Of a DNA stretch of 36,245 bases, positions 14,527 to 23,631 are shown in pieces. The stretch is taken from positions 1 through 36,245 of the forward strand of contig CAYWIM010000044.1 in NCBI GenBank assembly GCA_964458325.1, written 5' to 3'. The notes beneath the pieces are model-generated. The model did not search any database. It saw only the letters and a list, made by a program, of their open reading frames with translations, and was not told where the DNA came from. Numbering within the stretch: position 1 is the stretch's first letter; each line of letters opens with the position of its first letter. Made by a program: the position numbers and the translations under genes. This stretch comes from JAGMXM01 sp964458325. Its GTDB lineage: Bacteria > Verrucomicrobiota > Verrucomicrobiia > Limisphaerales > UBA1319.

Positions 14527-17124
14527 ATGACTGTGTTGTGGCATGGACGGTGGGCCATTTTGTTGGCCTTGATGTTGCCGTGGACCTCCCGCTCGGCGGA
14601 ACGCGAAGCCGACCAGGGCCGGAAGGCTGAAATCTGGCCGGGCCTGCGCCCGGACGGATCGGTGATGCTGCCCAACCAATGGTCGCTGCGGCCAGCGGGA
14701 GTGCAGGTGGCGCTGGGGGATTTTCCCGTTCATCTGGCGGTCCATCCGGGAAGCCGTTACGCGGCGGTGCTGCACTGCGGGTATGGCGATCACGAGATCG
14801 TGGTCGTCGATGTGCCGGAGGCCCGCGTGGTCTCGCGGGTTGGGATTCCGGAGGCCTTTTACGGGCTGGCCTTTTCGCCGGACGGATCGGAGCTGTTTTG
14901 CAGCGGCGCGGGGGATGAGGTCGTTCATCAATTTCGGTTCCAGGAGGGTTACCCGAACGAGCCGCGCTCGTTGCGTGTGCGCGACGCCCGGCAGCGGGGT
15001 GTGCCATGCGGACTGGCGATCGAGCGGGCGGCGAGGCGGTTATGGGTGGCAAACGTATGGGGCCAACAGGTCAGCGAGCTGGATTTGACCGGGAGTCAGG
15101 GGCCGCGGGACCTGCCGGCGCTCCGGGAGAACCTCGAGGCGCTCCCCGCGCCGGAGGCGCCCCCGGCCGATCCGGACCTGGCGTCGGCGCTGAAGCGGGA
15201 CACCGCAGCGCGGCAGCGGCTGATGGGGGACGAGCCTTTTCCCTATGCCTGCGTGGCCGACGAGGCGCGGGGGCGGCTGTACGTGTCGCTATGGGCTCAG
15301 GCTGAAGTGGCGGTATATGACCTTCGGGAAAACGCCTGGGTAGCCCGATGGCCAACTCAGGAGCATCCGAACGAGATGGCCATGCATCCGGACGGCAAGC
15401 GGCTATGGGTGGCCAATGCGAATCGCAACACGGTGACCTCATTCGATCTCGAGACGGGCCGCGTGCTCGAGACGCTTACCGCGTCGCTCCACGCGATCAG
15501 CGTGCCGGGCTCGACACCAAACAGCCTGGCGGTGTCCCCGGATGGTGGCTGGCTGTTCGTGGCCAATGCCTGCAACAACAATGTCGCGGTGTTTGACGTC
15601 TCGCGGCCCGGGCAAAGCCGGTCGCTGGGCTTCATCCCAACCGGGTGGTATCCCACGTCGGTCCGGGTGACGCCCGATGGGCGGCACCTGCTGATCGCCA
15701 ACGGCAAGGGATTGATGCCCCGGTCCAATCGCCACGGCCCGCAGCCGGGCCTCTCGGCGCCATCCTCGGTGCGCGAGTACATTGGCGGCCTGTTCCGGGG
15801 AACCTTGAGCATCATCCGCCTTCCCGACCGCGAGCAGTGGGTCCGCCAGATGCGGGATTACACGGCGCAGGCGTATCGCTGCAGCCCGTTGTCGGCAACG
15901 CCGTCGGTGGCCACTGGACGGCCCGCCAACAGCCCGATCCCGGATCGCGTGGGGGAATCGAGCCCGATCCGCCACGTGCTCTACATCGTCAAGGAAAACC
16001 GGACCTACGATCAGGTGCTGGGCGATCTGCCGCAAGGGCGCGGGGATTCATCCCTGTGCCTGTTCCCGGAAGCGATCACTCCGAACCACCACGCCTTGGC
16101 ACGCGAGTTTGTGTTGCTGGACAATTTTTATGTGGAAAGCGAGGTCAGCGCCGATGGCCATGAATGGAGCCTGGGCGCGTATGCCACGGATTTTGTCGAA
16201 AAGACTTGGCCCTTGGGTTACGGGCACGGCCAGAGCGGCAAGTTCCCGTATCCAAGCGAGGGGAATTTTGCGGTGGCCATGCCATCGGGCGGGTATCTAT
16301 GGGATCGGGCCAGGGAAACGGGGATCAGCTATCGCAGCTACGGGGAGTTCGTCAGCAACGGGGCCGCGCCCGGCGATCCGGCGACGGCGCGGGTGCCCAG
16401 CCTCGAGGGACACATCGACCCGGGCTATCGCGGGTGGGATCTGGATTATCCTGATGTGAAGCGCGCGGAACGGTTCATCGCGGAGCTGGCAAGGTTCGAA
16501 CGGGAGGGCAAGATGCCCCGCCTACAAATCTTGCGGTTGCCCAACGATCACACCATCGGAACCCGTCCGGGCAAGCTGACCCCTCGCGCGATGGTGGCGG
16601 ACAACGACTTGGCGCTGGGGATGGTGATCGAGGCATTGAGCCGATCCAGGTTCTGGGCCGACACGGCGGTTTTCGTGGTCGAGGACGACGCCCAGAACGG
16701 GGCGGACCACGTGGATGCGCACCGGACGATCGCCTTCGTGGCCAGCCCTTATGCGCGGCGGGGAGCCGTGGATTCGACCTTATACTCGACCTCGAGCATG
16801 CTGAGAACGATCGAGCTGATCCTCGGGCTGGCCCCGATGAGCCAGTTCGACGCCGCAGCCCGGCCCATGTATCACTCGTTCCAGCCCGCGCCGGACAGCA
16901 GACCCTACATCGCTCGCGAGGTCCATGCCGACCGGCAGGAGCTCAACACGGCGATGGCCTGGGGGGCAGCGCGGTCCGACAAACTCGACTTCTCGAAGGA
17001 AGATGCCGCCGATGATCTCGAGTTGAACGAGATCGTGTGGCGCTCCGTTCGGGGGCCGGACTCGCCGATGCCAGCTCCGGTCCGGGCCGGGTTCGTGTTT
17101 GCGCATCCCGAGGATGAACAATGA
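14527..17124 (+). CDS. Bifunctional YncE-like beta-propeller / phosphoesterase family protein
   Basis: Exported two-domain protein. A hydrophobic N-terminus (MTVLWHGRWAILLALMLPWT) is followed by a seven-bladed YncE-type propeller, residues about 40-430, with repeats such as FSPDGSELFCSG, MHPDGKRLWVANANRN, VSPDGGWLFVANACNN and VTPDGRHLLIANGKG. From about residue 480 a phosphoesterase domain (phospholipase C/acid phosphatase superfamily) begins: HVLYIVKENRTYDQVLGD holds the nucleophile loop, then ESEVSADGHEWS, and VVEDDAQNGADHVDAHRT holds metal ligands. The natural substrate is unknown; the family acts on phosphate esters outside the cytoplasm. ATG 14518 is a possible alternative start. tgt follows 24 nt later, so they may be co-transcribed. 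Confidence 0.92.
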   Translation: MTVLWHGRWAILLALMLPWTSRSAEREADQGRKAEIWPGLRPDGSVMLPNQWSLRPAGVQVALGDFPVHLAVHPGSRYAAVLHCGYGDHEIVVVDVPEARVVSRVGIPEAFYGLAFSPDGSELFCSGAGDEVVHQFRFQEGYPNEPRSLRVRDARQRGVPCGLAIERAARRLWVANVWGQQVSELDLTGSQGPRDLPALRENLEALPAPEAPPADPDLASALKRDTAARQRLMGDEPFPYACVADEARGRLYVSLWAQAEVAVYDLRENAWVARWPTQEHPNEMAMHPDGKRLWVANANRNTVTSFDLETGRVLETLTASLHAISVPGSTPNSLAVSPDGGWLFVANACNNNVAVFDVSRPGQSRSLGFIPTGWYPTSVRVTPDGRHLLIANGKGLMPRSNRHGPQPGLSAPSSVREYIGGLFRGTLSIIRLPDREQWVRQMRDYTAQAYRCSPLSATPSVATGRPANSPIPDRVGESSPIRHVLYIVKENRTYDQVLGDLPQGRGDSSLCLFPEAITPNHHALAREFVLLDNFYVESEVSADGHEWSLGAYATDFVEKTWPLGYGHGQSGKFPYPSEGNFAVAMPSGGYLWDRARETGISYRSYGEFVSNGAAPGDPATARVPSLEGHIDPGYRGWDLDYPDVKRAERFIAELARFEREGKMPRLQILRLPNDHTIGTRPGKLTPRAMVADNDLALGMVIEALSRSRFWADTAVFVVEDDAQNGADHVDAHRTIAFVASPYARRGAVDSTLYSTSSMLRTIELILGLAPMSQFDAAARPMYHSFQPAPDSRPYIAREVHADRQELNTAMAWGAARSDKLDFSKEDAADDLELNEIVWRSVRGPDSPMPAPVRAGFVFAHPEDEQ

Positions 17125-17148
17125 AACCAGGCATCCGCCCGCCCTGCC

Positions 17149-18288
17149 ATGTTTGAGCTGATCCAAACCGATGGACACAGCCGAGCCCGTTTGGGGCGGC
17201 TGACGACCGCGCACGGGGTGGTGGAGACGCCGATGTACATGCCCGTGGGAACACAGGCCAGCGTGAAGGCGCTCGACCCGAGGGAGCTGCGCGAGATGGG
17301 GGCCCGGATCATCCTCGGCAACACCTACCATCTGTTCATTCGTCCCGGGATGGAGATCCTCGAGAAAGCCGGCGGCCTGCACGCATTCATGAACTGGGAG
17401 GGCCCGATCCTCACCGACAGCGGCGGATACCAGGTGTTCAGCCTGGCCAAGATCCGCAAGGTCAAGACGGACGGAGTCGAGTTCCGCTCGCATCTGGATG
17501 GAACAGCCTTTTTCCTGGGGCCGAAAGAGGTGATGGAGATCCAGCGGACCCTGGGATCGGACATCGCGATGGTGCTCGACGAATGCCCCCCGCATGATGC
17601 GCCGCGCGATGCCCTCCATTTGGCCGTCGAACGCACCATCCGCTGGGCCCGACAGTGCCGCGACCAGGCCCGCACGCCCGGCCAGCTCGTGTTCGGCATT
17701 GTTCAGGGAGGGTGCGATCCGGCGTTGCGCGAACGCTGCGCCCGGTTTCTGGTCGAACTGGGATTTGACGGCTATGCCATCGGAGGCGTCAGCGTGGGAG
17801 AACCGCAAACGGAAATGATGCGGGCGGTCGAGCTGACCGTGCCCCATTTGCCGGAACGGCAGGCGCGCTACGCGATGGGGTTGGGGACACCGGCGCAGAT
17901 GATCGAACTGGTGGCGCGCGGGGTGGATTTGTTCGACTGCGTGCTGCCCACTCGGGTCGCGCGCAATGGCACCGCCTTCACCCGGCATGGCACGGTCAAC
18001 ATCAAGGCCGGATTCAATAAGGCCGATTTTCGCCCGATCGAGGACGGGTGCACCTGCTTTGCCTGCCGGCATTTCACGCGGGCTTACCTGCGCCACCTGC
18101 TCAACGTCGAGGAGATCCTCGGGCTGCGGATGCTCAGCGTTCATAACTGCCATTTATATCTGCAGGTCATGGCCGAGACGCGGGCGCACCTGGCGGCCGG
18201 CACATTCGAGGCCTTTCGGAAGGAGTTCGTGAGCCGCTATCGACCCTCACGCAACCTGCGGGTCCAGGCCTTGGCGGCAGAGGCGTGA
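17149..18288 (+). CDS. tgt: tRNA-guanine transglycosylase
   Basis: Exchanges guanine-34 of tRNA(Asp, Asn, His, Tyr) for preQ1 in queuosine synthesis. The 379 residues match bacterial Tgt. Seen: GNTYHLFIRPG, LTDSGGYQVFSLAKIRKV (base-binding Asp), GIVQGG, YAIGGVSVGEP, and LFDCVLPTRVARNG with the catalytic nucleophile Asp. The zinc site is CTCFACRHFTRAYLRHLL, with three Cys and a later His in SVHNCHLYL. The ATG at 17149 gives the standard N-terminus FELIQTDGHSRARLG. No other queuosine genes (queA, queC-F) are in the window. It lies 24 nt after the YncE/phosphoesterase gene and converges on the ThuA gene. Confidence 0.98.
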   Translation: MFELIQTDGHSRARLGRLTTAHGVVETPMYMPVGTQASVKALDPRELREMGARIILGNTYHLFIRPGMEILEKAGGLHAFMNWEGPILTDSGGYQVFSLAKIRKVKTDGVEFRSHLDGTAFFLGPKEVMEIQRTLGSDIAMVLDECPPHDAPRDALHLAVERTIRWARQCRDQARTPGQLVFGIVQGGCDPALRERCARFLVELGFDGYAIGGVSVGEPQTEMMRAVELTVPHLPERQARYAMGLGTPAQMIELVARGVDLFDCVLPTRVARNGTAFTRHGTVNIKAGFNKADFRPIEDGCTCFACRHFTRAYLRHLLNVEEILGLRMLSVHNCHLYLQVMAETRAHLAAGTFEAFRKEFVSRYRPSRNLRVQALAAEA

Positions 18289-18341
18289 GCGGGGACCACA
18301 ACATATGCTGCTGCCGCCGCCGCCCCCCACCCACTGGGGCA

Positions 18342-19097
18342 TCAACGAGTGATCCCGCCGTCCCACCGGGCCGCCCACCCGATCGAGCGCGCAACCAGTT
18401 GGCGGAAATTGGGATTCTCGAATGCCTGGCGGTCGTGGCCAAGCTGGAGGTAGACGATCCTTGAACGAGCGTGCGCGCGCGTCCAGGCGATCGGCTTGCC
18501 GCTCCGCGGATGCGTCGTGTCGAGCAGTGGTGTCACGTCGGCGCCCACCCGAAATCCCCAGTAGATCTCGTCATGGATCGTAAAATCCTGGAGACCCGCC
18601 GTGATCGGATGATCGCGGGCAACAATGGTGACATGAACGTCCACGTCGTGCTCATAGCCAGCCGCGGGGATGACGGCACCGCTCGAGCTGGAGCCCTCGG
18701 GGTAGCGGCCTCCAATGATGCGCTCGTATTCGGGCCATTTCTGGAACGACACCAGGGCGTGGTGGAGCACGACCAACCCGGTTCCCCGGTCCAACAGGGA
18801 AAGGAACCTCGATTTCTGGTTTTCGGTGATGTTTTTGGGCATGTCGTAGAGGACAACGACATCGTACGAGAGCAAGTCCTCGCGTTCGTACACCGTTGCG
18901 TTGGTCCCGGAGTGCGCGGCGTGGGTGAATGCGATATCGGGATTCTTGGCAAATAGGTCCAGGAATGGCTCCTTCTCGAATCCATGGCCCCCCGTCACGA
19001 CCAGAACCTTGGTCTTGCCCTGCTCAGCGGCAGGGATCGCGATCGCGCCAAGGCCCACGGCCAGCAGCCAAGCCGAAATCCGGCGGATGTTCATCAT
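18342..19097 (-). CDS. ThuA-like domain protein, exported
   Basis: ThuA fold (class I glutamine amidotransferase-like flavodoxin fold), 251 aa. Signal peptide MMNIRRISAWLLAVGLGAIAIPAAE, then KVLVVTGGHGFEKEPF, YDVVVLYDMPKNITENQK, GTGLVVLHHALVSFQKWPEYERI, EHDVDVHVTIVARDHPIT, and DEIYWGF, all typical of ThuA proteins. ThuA itself takes part in disaccharide metabolism through 3-keto sugars; exported paralogues are abundant in Planctomycetes and Verrucomicrobia and their reaction is not settled. It may act with the DUF1080 hydrolase encoded at 11256-12068 (inference from shared pathway, not from operon context). No upstream partner is on the same strand. The ATG codons at 19097 and 19094 are both possible. 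Confidence 0.9.
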   Translation of the reverse strand: MMNIRRISAWLLAVGLGAIAIPAAEQGKTKVLVVTGGHGFEKEPFLDLFAKNPDIAFTHAAHSGTNATVYEREDLLSYDVVVLYDMPKNITENQKSRFLSLLDRGTGLVVLHHALVSFQKWPEYERIIGGRYPEGSSSSGAVIPAAGYEHDVDVHVTIVARDHPITAGLQDFTIHDEIYWGFRVGADVTPLLDTTHPRSGKPIAWTRAHARSRIVYLQLGHDRQAFENPNFRQLVARSIGWAARWDGGITR

Positions 19098-19161
19098 GCC
19101 GTCCAGGTTACGCCTTTAGCCCGGCCTTGCCAACCTGGATTCGATAGGCCAAAGCCCAAAG

Positions 19162-19190
19162 TTGAACTTGTCTTAACAAAATACATAAAT
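19162..19190 (+). promoter_or_regulatory. Weak candidate promoter for the second PEP-CTERM gene
   Basis: TTGAAC (19162-19167), a 17-nt spacer and ATAAAT (19185-19190) lie in a locally AT-rich stretch 68 nt before the start at 19259. The -35 is good, the -10 is poor. An AAGG ribosome-site-like sequence lies 10 nt before the ATG. Confidence 0.3.
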
Positions 19191-19258
19191 AAGGTGCGTG
19201 CATGACGTGCCTGGTTTGTGGTATGAGTGCAGGAATAATTTAAAAAGGCGATGTCAAT

Positions 19259-19972
19259 ATGAAGATTAAGTTATGCTTGGCGGCGCTCCTGATCGGGACC
19301 GTGGTCTTTGTTTCTGCCCAAAGCGGCACGATTCATAACGCCTGGTCAGGGGTTTCAGGCGACAAAGCGAACATGGCGGCCGTTGCCTTTCAGGCGGATG
19401 CCGGCATCTATCCTGACAGCATCACCCCAGCGGGCGCTTTGGTCTCGCCCACGGCCCTTTGGTTGGATGCGCTGACGCTGACTCGGCCGGACGACACGAC
19501 GAGCCTGTCGACTGGAACCGGCGCGCGGCAGACGACTTCGGTCGACACGCCCGTCTACGTCGACGTCTACTCGACCTATGACTCGGTGAACAAGGCTTTC
19601 AGCGACTATCTGGGATCTTCCAGCACGTCGGTGGCCTGGAGCCAAACAGTCCAAAACCAGGACTACACCTTCGGCTTTTCAGGGATCACCCTGCAATCCA
19701 ACCAGAAGTACTGGTTTGTGTTTTCGGAAGACAACATCGATGGCGAGGTGTCGAACTTCCGGATGAAGGTCAATACAGCGGGCGATGACGCCACCGTTGG
19801 CCAAGGCAAGGGGTATTTGGTCGGGGACACCGTGCAGGGCTTCGGACAAAACAATAACAACGTGGATTGGGGCACGGCCTATACGGTCAGTTTCACCGTC
19901 ATCCCGGAGCCGGCGATTGGCGCGTTGGTGGCTCTGGGCGGGCTGGTCCTCTTCTTCCGGAAGCGGTCGTAA
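19259..19972 (+). CDS. PEP-CTERM sorting domain protein (237 aa)
   Basis: Exported protein ending in the PEP-CTERM signal: VIPEPAIGALVALGGLVL followed by FFRKRS. The N-terminal signal peptide is MKIKLCLAALLIGTVVFVSAQ. The body resembles choice-of-anchor domains that describe a ligand- or matrix-facing beta-sandwich: PTALWLDALTLTRPDD, TPVYVDVYSTYD, WSQTVQNQDYTFGFSGITL and YWFVFSEDNIDGEVSNFRM. No enzyme motif is seen. It is unrelated in sequence to the other PEP-CTERM protein at 1768-2415, apart from the sorting tail. It has its own upstream region and terminator, so it is a monocistronic unit. No exosortase gene is nearby. Confidence 0.9.
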   Translation: MKIKLCLAALLIGTVVFVSAQSGTIHNAWSGVSGDKANMAAVAFQADAGIYPDSITPAGALVSPTALWLDALTLTRPDDTTSLSTGTGARQTTSVDTPVYVDVYSTYDSVNKAFSDYLGSSSTSVAWSQTVQNQDYTFGFSGITLQSNQKYWFVFSEDNIDGEVSNFRMKVNTAGDDATVGQGKGYLVGDTVQGFGQNNNNVDWGTAYTVSFTVIPEPAIGALVALGGLVLFFRKRS

Positions 19973-20000
19973 TCGGTCTTAGCCACCGAGGTTTTCGAAT

Positions 20001-20029
20001 GGGGCGCTGTGGAAGCGCCCCGTTTTGTT
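20001..20029 (+). terminator. Rho-independent terminator of the second PEP-CTERM gene
   Basis: GGGGCGCT (20001-20008) pairs perfectly with AGCGCCCC (20014-20021) over a 5-nt loop, followed by GTTTTGTT. It begins 28 nt after the stop codon at 19972. Confidence 0.85.
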
Positions 20030-20133
20030 GAAGAAGGGCGTTGGCTGAGGGGATGAATCACAGTCCGGCAAGCTCGATACACAACGTCATAAGTCGCGCC
20101 GCGTGAGGGCACGCAGCCTGCACGATTCTGTAG

Positions 20134-20180
20134 GCCGGGTCCCCTGCCTGCCGCGGCGGCGCAGGCAGGCCTGACCCGGC
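20134..20180. repeat. REP-like imperfect palindrome in intergenic DNA
   Basis: Two nested inverted repeats: GCCGGGTC (20134-20141) pairs with GACCCGGC (20173-20180), and CCTGCCTGC (20143-20151) pairs with GCAGGCAGG (20161-20169), leaving a 9-nt central loop and a small bulge (1 nt against 3 nt). It lies between the terminator of the plus-strand PEP-CTERM gene and the stop of the minus-strand glycosidase-like gene, 11 nt from the latter. There is no U-run. Length, GC content and site between convergent genes are REP/BIME-like; no second copy was found in the window. Confidence 0.55.
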
Positions 20181-20191
20181 GTTGTGGACTT

Positions 20192-21805
20192 CTAGCGCTC
20201 TGTATAACGCGGATCGATGCGGTAGATGTGGACGGCGAGCGGGGCGAAGGTATCGGCAAACGAACCGTCTTGTGATGGCAGCGTGCGATTCTCGTCGACA
20301 ACGGTCACAATATGGCCGGCGGCCAATCCCTCGACATGGATCGTGGCCGCTGTCTCGAGGGCGCGCTCGTCGTAGTTGACCGCGAACAGGTAGAGGGCGC
20401 CGCTGGACTGCCGGGCGCGCAGGTCGAGCTTGACGTCATTCGAGGACCGGATCGAAGCCGCCCGAGAGCTGGGCGGGCCCAGGATCGCCGGTGTCAATCG
20501 CGTGATCTGCTCGTTGATCTGCCGCAATGCACGCGCATTTTCCTCCGGAACGCCGAACTGGGCATACTCAGGTTTCCAGACATGGGTGAAGTAGCCGATC
20601 GCGGTCGCGCCCCGGCAAATGCTCATCCAAACCTCGGCGCGGATGTGCTCGGGCCGGACGTCTTTCTGCCGGGCCAAGTCACCCGTCCATTGGCCGCCTT
20701 TGCTGGTCTCGATCCACGCGTAAACGGGCCGAGTCCCCGCCATGCGGACCAGCAGATCCGTGGCGTCGTGGACCAGGTAAAGCCACTCGGGCTTGTTCCA
20801 GCCGTAGATGGGGTAAATATCGTAGCCCACCACGTCCGCCGCCTCGATGTATTTCGGATACATCGCGCGCTGCTCATCGCTGTATTGCTTGAAGAAGGGA
20901 AGGAAATGGCCGGTGAGTGTCATGAACAGGGGGCGGCGGGGATCGCCAGCTTTCACGGCGCGATATTTCCGCATGGTATCCTCCGGCATGGCACGCGGGA
21001 CCCACCGAGGCCGAGACACGAGCACGTTGGCGCCCTCGCGGTCGTAGGCCTCGATCTCGCCCAACGAACCCCAGACCTGGTCGCCAGGCAGAACCGAGAG
21101 CGCCTGAAATGACAGCTCCTGGAAGGTGGCAGGCTGCGGCAGCGGGAACTTCTGAATGCCGGATTGCGGCTTCAGTTGGATTTTCACCAAATCCTTGTCG
21201 CCCGCGCGGAAGACCGCTTCGGACGGCCGGGTCAGGCCCGGAGACGCCGTCACCGCCACCCCGAAGCCGGTCACAGTCACTGGCCGCGGAAGACGGATGG
21301 TCACGCGCGCGCCTTCCATCGGGTCAAGCACGGACCAGGAGGTGGGGGTTCCGTCAAGGATTTTCCAGAGCGGGTTGCGGCTATTGATACGGAGATTCGG
21401 GCCGGGCTCGACGACGGCGTCGCTGACCTGGCGGGGCAGATCCGGTTCGTCGTCATGGATGTAGCCCAGGAGAGCCGGTTGGCCTTCGAGGCCAGGCGAG
21501 AACGGCATGACTCCGTAAAGGCCTGCCTTTTCAACCAGCGCGAGATATTCAGACACGTCCCGGGCGCCGCTCGAGCCGGAGTGGTAGCCGGCGGTCGCGT
21601 TCATGGCGCTCTCCTTGAGCCGGGGGAAATTGCGCGCGTCCTGCAGCCAAGCCATCAGAGGAAAAAAAGGCTTGCCGTTGACGTAGAAGGCGCGGTCGCG
21701 GATCTCAACGGTTTGGATGGGCGCGAGAGGATTGCCGGCCCCATGCAACACGATGCCGCACGATGCGCAGGCGGTCCATATGACCGCTACAATTCGGGGA
21801 TTCAT
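20192..21805 (-). CDS. Glycosidase-like TIM-barrel protein with inserted discoidin-like domain (537 aa)
   Basis: Exported protein. A signal peptide (MNPRIVAVIWTACASCGIVL) leads to VEIRDRAFYVNGKPFFPL, the standard start of GH2/GH5/GH42-like barrels. The barrel runs through GYIHDDEPDLP (residues 114-124, Glu120 a candidate acid/base), VVGYDIYPIYGW (residues 326-337) and VYAWIETSKGGQW (Glu366 a candidate nucleophile). Between residues about 135 and 260 a separate beta-sandwich is inserted (KILDGTPTSWSVLDPMEG, VTVTGFGVAVTAS, WGSLGEIEAYDREG), resembling an F5/8 or discoidin-like carbohydrate-binding module. The C-terminus is a small beta domain (YLFAVNYDERALET). The substrate is unknown. The start at 21805 is chosen for the signal peptide; the frame is open to 22030. 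Confidence 0.8.
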   Translation of the reverse strand: MNPRIVAVIWTACASCGIVLHGAGNPLAPIQTVEIRDRAFYVNGKPFFPLMAWLQDARNFPRLKESAMNATAGYHSGSSGARDVSEYLALVEKAGLYGVMPFSPGLEGQPALLGYIHDDEPDLPRQVSDAVVEPGPNLRINSRNPLWKILDGTPTSWSVLDPMEGARVTIRLPRPVTVTGFGVAVTASPGLTRPSEAVFRAGDKDLVKIQLKPQSGIQKFPLPQPATFQELSFQALSVLPGDQVWGSLGEIEAYDREGANVLVSRPRWVPRAMPEDTMRKYRAVKAGDPRRPLFMTLTGHFLPFFKQYSDEQRAMYPKYIEAADVVGYDIYPIYGWNKPEWLYLVHDATDLLVRMAGTRPVYAWIETSKGGQWTGDLARQKDVRPEHIRAEVWMSICRGATAIGYFTHVWKPEYAQFGVPEENARALRQINEQITRLTPAILGPPSSRAASIRSSNDVKLDLRARQSSGALYLFAVNYDERALETAATIHVEGLAAGHIVTVVDENRTLPSQDGSFADTFAPLAVHIYRIDPRYTER

Positions 21806-21825
21806 GGCGGTTGTTTTCGAGGAGG

Positions 21826-21853
21826 AGCATAAGGGACGGCTGCTGGCCGTCAA
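21826..21853 (-). promoter_or_regulatory. Promoter with overlapping operator-like palindrome, glycosidase-like gene
   Basis: On the minus strand TTGACG (21853-21848) and TATGCT (21831-21826) are 16 nt apart, 20 nt before the ATG at 21805. A perfect inverted repeat GACGGC-TGCTG-GCCGTC (21835-21851) overlaps the -35 box and fills the spacer. A repressor bound there would block RNA polymerase. The leader is short and has no Shine-Dalgarno sequence. Confidence 0.45.
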
Positions 21854-22010
21854 GACACCGTTGCGATGCGCTTGCCAACGGCTGCGAGATTTATCTAATC
21901 TGCCGCGGTGAAACCAAACGGAACATGCGAGGCCCGGATACGGGAGAATAGAGCAAAGAAGGAGTGATCGAGGATCCGATGCGGCTGTTGGGCTTTTAAA
22001 TTGTGCCTTT

Positions 22011-22616
22011 ATGAAAACCGACGATGCCATTGCGAATCCGGTTTCGAGCCTCGAGAATCACTTGCGCAAGCAGCCCGCGATCGGCCGTGAGGTTTACATT
22101 GCGACGGGGGCCATCGTCGTGGGCGACGTCACATTGGGCGATCACTCGAGCGTCTGGTACAACGCCGTGCTTCGGGGCGACATCCAGCGCATCGCCGTGG
22201 GCGCCGGCTCCAACATCCAGGACAACGCCGTGGTCCACCTCTCCGAAGAACTGCCCTGCCAGATCGGAAATTGCGTCACGATCGGCCATGGCGCCATCGT
22301 CCACGCATGCGAGATCGGGGATGAATCGCTGGTGGGCATGGGCGCAGTCGTCCTGGACGGCGCCGTGATCGGACCGCGATGCGTGATCGGCGCCAAGGCG
22401 CTCGTCACCCAGGGGATGCAGGTCCCGGAGGGCTCCATGGTGCTGGGCATGCCCGCCAAGATCGTCCGGCCTCTCTCCCCGGAGGAGCGGGGACGGCTCA
22501 AGCTCTATGCCGAGCATTACGTGCGCAATGCGGCCTACTGTCTGGAGCATCGGATCCATGTCCATCCAGACTGGGCATCCGCCTGCAGCCCCCGTGTGCA
22601 GCCAGACGCCCATTGA
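22011..22616 (+). CDS. Gamma-carbonic anhydrase-like hexapeptide-repeat protein (201 aa)
   Basis: Left-handed beta-helix protein of the gamma-class carbonic anhydrase/YrdA/PaaY group. Hexapeptide turns run from VYIATGAIVVGDVTLGD to the end of IGPRCVIGAKALVTQGM. The three zinc ligands are in place: His76 in DNAVVHLSE, His93 and His98 in TIGHGAIVHACEIG. LRGDIQRI and SNIQDNAV are also characteristic. Trimeric by family. YrdA-type members have uncertain activity and may not hydrate CO2 efficiently, and no proton-shuttle Glu loop as in Cam is evident, so a metal-dependent role is secure but the reaction is not. The C-terminal helix and tail (HVHPDWASACSPRVQPDAH) are His-rich. Divergent from the glycosidase-like gene, 205 nt apart. 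Confidence 0.9.
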   Translation: MKTDDAIANPVSSLENHLRKQPAIGREVYIATGAIVVGDVTLGDHSSVWYNAVLRGDIQRIAVGAGSNIQDNAVVHLSEELPCQIGNCVTIGHGAIVHACEIGDESLVGMGAVVLDGAVIGPRCVIGAKALVTQGMQVPEGSMVLGMPAKIVRPLSPEERGRLKLYAEHYVRNAAYCLEHRIHVHPDWASACSPRVQPDAH

Positions 22617-22685
22617 TCGCGCGGATCGCGCGAACGATGCTGGGCCAAAATCGGGCGAGAGGATCGCCCCTGTGTTGAAGGGCCG

Positions 22686-22714
22686 TTGACGGCGTGAATG
22701 ATCCCTTTTAACAT
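22686..22714 (+). promoter_or_regulatory. Candidate sigma-70 promoter for the H-x9-DG pseudopilin gene
   Basis: TTGACG (22686-22691), a 17-nt spacer and TAACAT (22709-22714) precede the ATG at 22756 by 41 nt. It lies between the carbonic anhydrase-like gene and the pseudopilin gene in a locally AT-richer stretch. Confidence 0.4.
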
Positions 22715-22755
22715 TACGCGAGTAACCCAGGCCAGCCTAACTGAGTGCAAACGGA

Positions 22756-23601
<846 letters not shown>

Positions 23602-23631
23602 TGGGCAGTGGACGATTGCGGGCGGGAGCGC

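Noticed and set aside
18289..18341. Terminator between tgt and the convergent ThuA gene
   Set aside because: The stretch is C-rich with short repeats of GCC but no stem followed by a T-run.
22507..22750. Small frames between the carbonic anhydrase-like and pseudopilin genes
   Set aside because: Overlap the end of a certain gene, have no ribosome site and no recognisable product.
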